Part shown: positions 7,914 to 13,556 of the stretch, piece after piece
Position numbering within the stretch: position 1 is the first letter of the stretch
Layout: the number at the start of each line of letters is the position of its first letter
NCBI GenBank assembly: GCA_000310025.1
Contig: FN649012.1
Coordinates: forward strand, 1 to 13,556
DNA from: Ectocarpus siliculosus
Lineage: Eukaryota; Sar; Phaeophyceae; Ectocarpales; Ectocarpaceae
Length of the DNA: 13,556 nucleotides
Reading direction: 5' to 3'
Translations under genes and position numbers: made by a program
The notes under the pieces: generated by a model
Databases searched by the model: none
Seen by the model: the letters and a program-made list of their open reading frames with translations, nothing else
Told to the model about the DNA's origin: nothing

Positions 7914-9826
7914 CGAGGACGTATAATTTGTGTTTTGCCCCGGCCGAACATGGGAAAAATCTGTTCTTGTATTGAACGGTAACAGTAATGGGAGCCTGGG
8001 GAACGGGTGTAGTAGCCTCTCTCTAGACGATCAGCTCACCCAGAAGACCACCACTACTAAAAGCCGCTCTCTTGTTTGTTCTTGTACCCGAATACTGGGT
8101 AGAGACATCGGAATGGTCGAACGGTTTTATTATGTGAAGCACATGGATGCAGTAGCTGATAATTGCAGTACAAGAAAGCACGTGGAGACCACGAACGACA
8201 TAATTTTGAGCGAAAGAAAAGATGAAAAATCTCAGCCATGATGATCCTGGCCTACACGTTGGGCTAGGGATGTGCCGTGCGTAAGCGGTGCGTCTATGAA
8301 CGAATGGATGGAGAGGGTGAAACACCTGTTTGTGGTATCGACCAGATGAGTGACAGGATATAACAAGGAAACAAAACCCCACAAACAACTAAACAAACAA
8401 AGCGTCGTCTTACGTGAATTAAGGCCGTTGGCGGGGGTTGGTACTAATGCTCATCAACGATAACCCCCACATTTTGGATGTTGTCTCGGATGGCGTACTG
8501 GTGTATGTGGAAGGGGTGTTGCAAGGATATGTGGAAGGACGACGATTTTGCCTTGTGGAGTCTGCCACCTGTACAAAGAAGGATATATACCCGTCCAATG
8601 AAAGCGAAATGGATTTTAGTTGGGGGGGGCGGCATAGGACCACAACACACTGAAATATATATGCGGAGAGGGACCGACAGGGACGAAAGTTGCTACGATA
8701 GACGAAATACAAGACTTGGGAATAGGGGAGAGAGCAATGATGGGAGAGAGTTCGCGATGCAGCAGCATATTTTCACACACACAGAGGGGAAGTTCTTTGC
8801 CCGACATCAACGCCTTCGGTTCGGGTTATGCTCCTCGAGGTAGTCTCTATACTCTCAATAGAGTTACCAAAGAGTTGGCCATACTATTGAGTAGTGCGTA
8901 AATTGTAATCGTCCACTGCTGTACCCCAGTCGGAAAGGGAAGGGTCGGAAAGAGGGGTGAAAGGAGATTGATGTAGTGAGCGTTTTTTCCGCGGTGGAGG
9001 TTGCCTAGTTAACTGCACTCTTGTGTGACATGGAAAGCATCAGTTGCTGGCCTGCGGCTCACTCGCATTCACGGCACACACGGACAAAATTAACTTTCTT
9101 GTTTGAGAGAATGGATACGGAGTTGCAACAAAGTCAACTTGAACGTCCTCGTCATAGTTCGATGTAGACGTGTGTTGCCGCGTAGATGCACACCACGGAA
9201 CCATGTACTACAGCAAGACCGGGGGTAGGATCGCGGCAGTTGACATTCGGTCTGAAAAACCTGCCGGATACGTGGTCCGGGAACACTGCTCAAAGCAAAT
9301 ATGCTAAGTCCACAAAAAAACGAGAGAAAAAACAGCGCATGGAAGAGACACAAAAAAGCTCTCAGATGTTTTTCTTGAACATGCGTCGTGCTCTCGAACG
9401 AGACCAAGGATGGGTCTTGCTGTCCACGCACGCTAGCGAATGAGTGACGCATACGGGTGTGGCTCCAACACTAACAGACAGGGAAACAATATGCCTCCGA
9501 GATGCCCGCTGTGGTGCATCACAACAGCCGTCTGAGGGACACAAAACATCAACGATGGGAAGCCCCGCGCCGTCAGCAATACGAAAAAAAACATATTTGT
9601 GGTGCACCCGACGAACCCACTTTGTCTGTTCAACCGCCTCATTCGGGTGGCCACCCCCGTCCGACCCTTGTCGGCTACAGGATCTGCGATTCCCCACCGA
9701 ACCATACTCGAGACTCCACAAGGTTCGCAGTGTAGCTCGAGATTTAGTATTTCGAATCGAATCAAAACTCCACGGACATTGGTTTTCAGACGCTGGAGCT
9801 AAAGCTTAAGATTTCCACAATTCAGG
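7914..9826. other. Unassigned
   Basis: No gene is recognised. TATGTGGAAGG occurs twice, 24 bases apart (8504 and 8528). A lysine-rich open frame at 9186-9443 arises from an A-rich stretch around 9315-9360. All other frames are short and overlap. Confidence 0.4.
8851..8894. other. Overlapping alternative hairpins
   Basis: ACTCT and AGAGT pair around CAAT (8851-8864). CTCAATAG (8854-8861) also pairs perfectly with CTATTGAG (8884-8891), so the two foldings exclude each other. The stems are short and may be chance. Confidence 0.3.
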
Positions 9827-9946
9827 GTGCCGTTATATCGGGGAATAGTGCGACATAGTGCAAGGCAGAGACTGCCAAGGTTTTGCAGTGTCAGTCTTCC
9901 GGACGGTCGTGGTAAGAAAAACATTCTCTCCCCGGCAACATGCGTG

Positions 9947-10396
9947 ATGAACGTTTCGTGTGGGTTCTTTGGGGCGGCAGGTTTCGCCTCATCAATTGTG
10001 TATGATGAGCGTTTTAACTGGACATATTTGGGGGTAGCAGGGCCAGCCTGGTCAAAGACGTTTCATGTCTTGGTTGTGTCAAGTCTCCACGACACATTGT
10101 ATCTCTTAGCAGTGTTCCACCTCTCGCACAGTCCGTTATCTTGCTTCCCAGCGACTATCTGCGGTGAAGTTTCCAAAGCGATCAAGCCGGATGAGCTACC
10201 GCTGCAAGCTCATCACCAAGCGGGTATGTCATGGACACCGCTACTCATGCTGTATACCCTGATCTTCGAGAATCCTTCCAAGATTCAAGACTACAAGGTC
10301 GACACACGTTCAACACACAGAGCGGTCGCAATCATCTACATCTGGACCTGCTGCAACGAACTGAACGGTTTGGAGGAGAACCATTTGTTTGGCTAA
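9947..10396 (+). CDS. 149-codon open frame upstream of the Gag relic, doubtful
   Basis: This is open from an ATG at 9947 to TAA at 10394-10396; the frame is open further upstream to about 9827 without another ATG. The product would be moderately hydrophobic in its first half (segments around GFFGAAGFASSIV and FHVLVVSSLHDTLYLLAVF) and polar after that. No family is recognised. It ends about 275 bases before the recognisable Gag relic, in a different frame from any relic segment, so it could be leftover 5' retrotransposon sequence, a small lineage-specific gene, or chance. Confidence 0.15.
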   Translation: MNVSCGFFGAAGFASSIVYDERFNWTYLGVAGPAWSKTFHVLVVSSLHDTLYLLAVFHLSHSPLSCFPATICGEVSKAIKPDELPLQAHHQAGMSWTPLLMLYTLIFENPSKIQDYKVDTRSTHRAVAIIYIWTCCNELNGLEENHLFG

Positions 10397-10670
10397 TCGT
10401 TCCTCGAGGCGAAACTTCGCGTAAAATTAGAACCAGTTTCACTGTGCTGTTCGAGGACTCTGTGCTGCGGAAACATTGAAGACAATCGCAAAACCGACAT
10501 CATCAACAGCTTGAGAGCATTGAGACACTCGAGGGTTGAGTGAAGAAGTTCAGAGTATGTTGTCGTCAGCATCAAACGCCTGAACATGCTCGAGATCATT
10601 GAGGGACAAGAACGGCACGACGGTCGAGGCGAATACCGCGACGGAAGGAGACACCGTTTCTACTGGGTTG

Positions 10671-11230
10671 TAGTCTGAGTACGGCAAAACCAACCAGGAC
10701 TTGTATGGCACTATCTGCCACCTCACGGAGAAACCGACGGCGCTGCTGGTGACAAAGTACGCGGAAGGCATCCACGGCACAAGACACAAGGGACAGGCGG
10801 TACTGCAACAGCTCGAGGCCAAGTAATTGATTATCACCGACGAGACCTTCCGCGCCACGCAGGAGGCACTAGCGACCACCAGCATGTCTTCGGGACGAGG
10901 CCAGGACAACTGGACATCCACGAGGGGCTGATGACCGGGAAGGATTCAAACTTCGATATTTGGACGACCTTTATCGCTACAATACAGGCATAATCGCTGG
11001 GCGTGGAGAGGCGATGTTGAGGCGTCCAAGCTGAAACGAGCAGTGCCACAACTGCGGCCTACCTGGGCACTACGAGAGATGATGTGCTATCCTCAGGACT
11101 AACAACGATCCTGCGGCTAAAGGGAAGCCTGGGTGACGAGGAGGTTCGGGAAAAGGGTACACCATGCCGAAGACTACTTCTCACGACGATAAAGACTGCT
11201 TCACTCAGGGAGCGGCGAAGCCGAAGATTG
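10671..11230 (+). pseudogene. Decayed Ty1/Copia-type retrotransposon Gag relic
   Basis: The Gag of a Copia LTR retrotransposon forms the virus-like particle and binds element RNA. Here only a broken copy is visible. Reading one frame from 10674, residues EYGKTNQDLYGTICHLTEKP are followed by LLVTKYAEGIHGTRHKGQ, QQLEAK, a stop at 10824-10826, then ITDETFRATQEALATTSM. This is the order seen in Copia Gag (UBN2-like) cores. The frame ends at 10929-10931. After a shift, LMTGKDSNFDIWTTFIATIQ (10928-10990) resembles the Gag stretch before the nucleic-acid-binding region, and a stop follows. After another shift comes a CCHC zinc knuckle (11044-11085), a stop at 11134-11136, and in the same frame TTSHDDKDCFTQGAAKP (about 11173-11223), which resembles the segment after the knuckle in many Copia Gags. 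At least three frames and several stops mean it is dead. A weak N-terminal match (frame at 10571, NMLEIIEGQE) may extend it upstream. No protease, integrase, reverse transcriptase or LTR was found nearby. The family assignment comes from motif recognition, not from a search. Confidence 0.75.
11044..11085 (+). other. CCHC zinc-knuckle motif within the Gag relic
   Basis: Read from 11044, the bases give CHNCGLPGHYER, then a stop codon (11080-11082), then C. The spacing is exactly C-x2-C-x4-H-x4-C, with the usual glycine before the histidine and an aromatic residue after it. This is the retroviral/retrotransposon nucleocapsid knuckle that binds RNA. All four metal ligands survive, but one of the four residues between the histidine and the last cysteine is now a TGA stop, so no working knuckle could be made. 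Confidence 0.8.
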
Positions 11231-11597
11231 TCAAGGAACTCTCTGCTGTGGCAAGCCATCGAGTTCAACGATGGAGGATATTGTACGCACGAAAAAAGCT
11301 TTTGACGCCCAAGGGTACAACCCAACCCAAAACGACCCAAAAGGAGAGAAAACGCGAGTCAATCACAGTGTGAAAAGCGGACGTCCTGACGTCAGTTTGC
11401 ATGCAAACGCTTTGATACCTCTTTTCAAGTTAAGCCCAACACTATGCGTCTACACACTTTATGGAGGCGACTAAAGTCTCTCCCGCCCATTGAGGCCCTA
11501 CAGGAAAGGTAAAAAGCGCACAAACCGCGACATTTATGATGCAGGCCAGGGCAAAGTTAACTGCATTCTATGTCTGAGTGGGGCAAGGCAAGCATGA
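11231..11597. other. Unassigned, downstream of the Gag relic
   Basis: The frame carrying the last Gag-like words stays open to 11373 but its sequence becomes lysine-rich and unrecognisable. No protease or other Pol motif follows, so the relic breaks off here. Confidence 0.4.
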
Positions 11598-12425
11598 TTA
11601 CAGTACTAGGGTTAAGTATTGGCCCCCCACCCGCCAACGGGGCTGGGGGCCAACATCCAGGACGGATGGTAGTGAGTGTCCGGGAGGAAGGGAAGAAGAA
11701 GAAGAAGGGGAGAGGATTTCAAGGGGGGGGAAGAAGGGACGGTGTTGGGAGAGGCAAGGAATTTGTGAAGAATTTCGGCCCTCGACGAGCGCGCGGTCCC
11801 GTCGGGGGTAAAAGGGACACGTCAGTCCGTAGTCTTGTCTATCGGACTCGAAAAGCCAAACAATCGAGAAATACATTATGTACATAACAATGAGAAGGTA
11901 TAGAGAGGGGAAAGTGCACCCCACGTTCGAAGTCGGTGTGAAAACCGCCGCAAGGAAGGAGTGCGAAGGGGATAAAAAAAAAAAAAGGAGACGTCGACGT
12001 TTGTGTGCGTCGTGGAACGATCCTTCCGTAATCTCGGATTTGAGACGAATCCGGATTTCGGAACAAAATTGAGAAGAGTCAGAAAATGAGTCTACCTTGT
12101 TCACTCCCCCTTCTCTCTCCCGAAATACGCTGCAGCTATCGAGGAGACAGGAAATACTTGAGAGAGTAACAGGCCGCCTCGCAACAAGCGGCGTTCCGCC
12201 GCGGCGGCTTCGGCGACTGCTTGGCGGTGGCTCCCTCGGCCCCACAGCGACTGCGAGCTCACCGGTAGGCCCGCTTTTACCTCCACTCCTCAACCTGACC
12301 GCTAGACGGCCACGTTCGTGGACGCGACCATCGCGGCCTTTGCTTCGCCGTGCTACACCGCGCTGGTGCCGGGCACGGGGGGGGGGCACGTTGAACCTTG
12401 GGGGGGTCTTTGACCGGAACCACAT
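11598..12425 (-). CDS. 275-codon antisense open frame, doubtful
   Basis: This is the longest open frame in the window (ATG at 12425-12423). The predicted protein has an Arg/Pro-rich N-terminal third, two hydrophobic stretches (about residues 145-162 and 171-192), and a Ser/Pro-rich tail encoded by the purine tract on the other strand. The FFF run comes from a poly-A run near 11974-11986, and the SSSSS run from GAA repeats. I recognise no domain. The + strand here is purine-rich, which depletes stops on the minus strand, so composition alone may explain its length. A single-exon gene for a small membrane protein cannot be excluded. Confidence 0.15.
   Translation of the reverse strand: MWFRSKTPPRFNVPPPRARHQRGVARRSKGRDGRVHERGRLAVRLRSGGKSGPTGELAVAVGPREPPPSSRRSRRGGTPLVARRPVTLSSISCLLDSCSVFREREGGVNKVDSFSDSSQFCSEIRIRLKSEITEGSFHDAHKRRRLLFFFLSPSHSFLAAVFTPTSNVGCTFPSLYLLIVMYIMYFSIVWLFESDRQDYGLTCPFYPRRDRALVEGRNSSQIPCLSQHRPFFPPLEILSPSSSSSLPPGHSLPSVLDVGPQPRWRVGGQYLTLVL
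11682..11739. repeat. Homopurine tract with (GAA)n
   Basis: There are thirty-five uninterrupted purines at 11682-11716, including several GAA units, then after TTTC a second run with eight G residues (about 11722-11739). The tract could form triplex DNA. It also removes stop codons from the opposite strand and so lengthens the antisense open frame that covers it. Confidence 0.8.
12170..12406. other. GC-rich, CpG-dense stretch with G-runs
   Basis: This stretch is clearly richer in G+C than its surroundings. It has a GCGGCG/CGCCGC hairpin (12188-12202), a G10 run (12377-12386) and a G7 run (12400-12406); a further G8 lies at 12473-12480. No gene is recognised in it on the + strand. Confidence 0.5.
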
Positions 12426-12480
12426 GAGTTGAGCGATCAGGGCTCGTTGTTAGAGGACGTGCTAATGCGTTTGGGGGGGG

Positions 12481-13556
12481 TGCCCACATCTGAGTGCCGC
12501 CTCTTCCAACAGCGCTGCTCACTGGGCACACAACAAACCAGAGGTGCGATGCCCGCTTCGTGCCAATGGAATGAAAAAAAACAAAACACATGTACAAGCT
12601 GTGTGCCAATCTCTGTGGTGCGAGTTTTCCTCCTCCACGCCCTTCGAAATATATAGACTACGCTGGTAGGTCTCGCCACACTACAGTCTAACCGTCTTGT
12701 CTGCACCGCCATATCGGTGTCCGTCCGGGTGCCGCGTGCAGGATGGTGTTTGGCGGTATTCTTGACGTGGACACTGCAACCATGGTGGTCTTATGTGCGG
12801 ACATGCATCATTGATTTCTGCGGAACATAATGGCTTGCTAGTAGTTCTAGAAAAAAAAACAAAAATGCAGACACACGAATGTTTCTTGCCGACATCTGCA
12901 CCCGTTGGTTCGCGTGCGAGTTTTCTTCGGGGTATGACGTCGTACTCCAAGTTGACGTGTCATGCCCGGGCTAGGCTGTCTGTCCGCGCGGAGACATGCA
13001 CGCGCGTCGTGTGTCCGATGGCACTGCTGTATGGTTCCGTTGCGAACGATGCAGCACTGTTGACACACGCACGAATGTCCCGTGGAACACCTCCTCGTTG
13101 TTCGGTTTGTCCACAACTCTGGGGCGTACATGGCTGCTTGGTCTCACACATGTACGTCTACCATACACACTGATGAGGCGGCCTGGGGTCGCACCACGAA
13201 GGAGTGCCTCCTTGTTGTTGTGTGGTTATTGCTTCAGCTACACTCTCGTTTTATACAATTCGGTGCCCGCACCGTTCGTTGTGTTGACGTTCTCCCATGA
13301 AGGTCGCGCAATCAACACAATAAATTCGTTTGACTGCGGGTCGCCGGACACAGACAGCTTGTTCTCTGATGACGGTCTTGTTCGTTTTGCACTGATACGG
13401 TACAGCTGTTGTTGCACATAAGACGCCGATGTTGCTGTCAGACGCTTCACAGTTAGTTACGTCTCGTTGGATGTTGCAAACTATTGCAAACCGTTGTGGC
13501 GCTCTCCGATCCCTCTTGCACACGCCGTGTCCTCACCGTGCTCACGACTGTCTTTT
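12481..13556. other. Unassigned
   Basis: Open frames of up to 141 codons (12996-13421, +) overlap on both strands and give no motif I know. An AATAAA hexamer occurs at 13319-13324 and a TATA-like ATATATAG near 12648; neither has a gene to go with it. Confidence 0.4.

Noticed and set aside
8333-8345. TGGTATCG resembling the start of a tRNA-Met primer-binding site of Copia elements
   Set aside because: It diverges after seven bases, lies more than 2 kb from the Gag relic, and has no LTR next to it.
10550-10921. 123-codon minus-strand open frame
   Set aside because: It lies antisense to the Gag relic, whose + strand words are clearly recognisable; it is a shadow.
11722-11745. Polypurine tract followed by TG, resembling a PPT/3' LTR junction
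   Set aside because: No matching 5' LTR or repeated terminus was found, and purine tracts are common here for compositional reasons.
12996-13421. 141-codon + frame near the right edge
   Set aside because: It overlaps several other equally long frames on both strands, and no domain or codon signal distinguishes it.
1-13556. Bacterial or phage interpretation (operons, CRISPR, toxin-antitoxin)
   Set aside because: No coding density, ribosome sites, spaced repeat arrays or recognisable prokaryotic proteins. The Copia relic and telomere-like tracts point to a eukaryote.

Overview
This window looks like intergenic, transposon-bearing DNA from a nuclear eukaryotic genome. No frame holds a recognisable intact gene. 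Most open frames are shorter than about 150 codons and lie across all six frames. There is no ribosome-binding-site or operon pattern. Simple repeats, homopolymer runs, diverged tandem repeats, short telomere-like tracts and a decayed retrotransposon fragment are scattered through it. Base composition is close to half G+C by eye. A large-genome alga (brown or red) or another TE-rich protist would fit, but nothing here fixes the organism.

Layout. 1-3.2 kb: no recognisable gene; a good TATA-box match near 400, a T-rich tract, a short telomere-like tract at 975-1005 and a small degenerate minisatellite at 1041-1105. 3.2-4.7 kb: a small GNRA-capped hairpin, then a long inverted duplication (3934-4250 against 4428-4688) around a spacer of about 175 bases. 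4.7-6.7 kb: telomere-like tracts on the + strand at 5241-5275 and 5441-5466, otherwise unassigned. 6.7-7.9 kb: three separate tandem duplications, with 31-bp, 111-bp (alanine-rich open frame) and 55-bp units, the last carrying a perfect 12-bp palindrome, followed by a G13 run. 7.9-10.6 kb: unassigned, with one 189-codon open frame of unknown meaning. 10.67-11.23 kb: a decayed Ty1/Copia-type Gag relic with a CCHC zinc knuckle, broken by stops and frameshifts. 11.6-12.5 kb: purine-rich DNA with G-runs and a 275-codon antisense open frame that is probably a by-product of composition. 12.5-13.6 kb: unassigned.

There are no genes shown to work together here. The best-supported items are the Copia Gag relic, the inverted duplication and the tandem repeats. 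I found no convincing new biological system. The inverted duplication is the item most worth following up, as a possible fold-back element or hairpin-RNA source.
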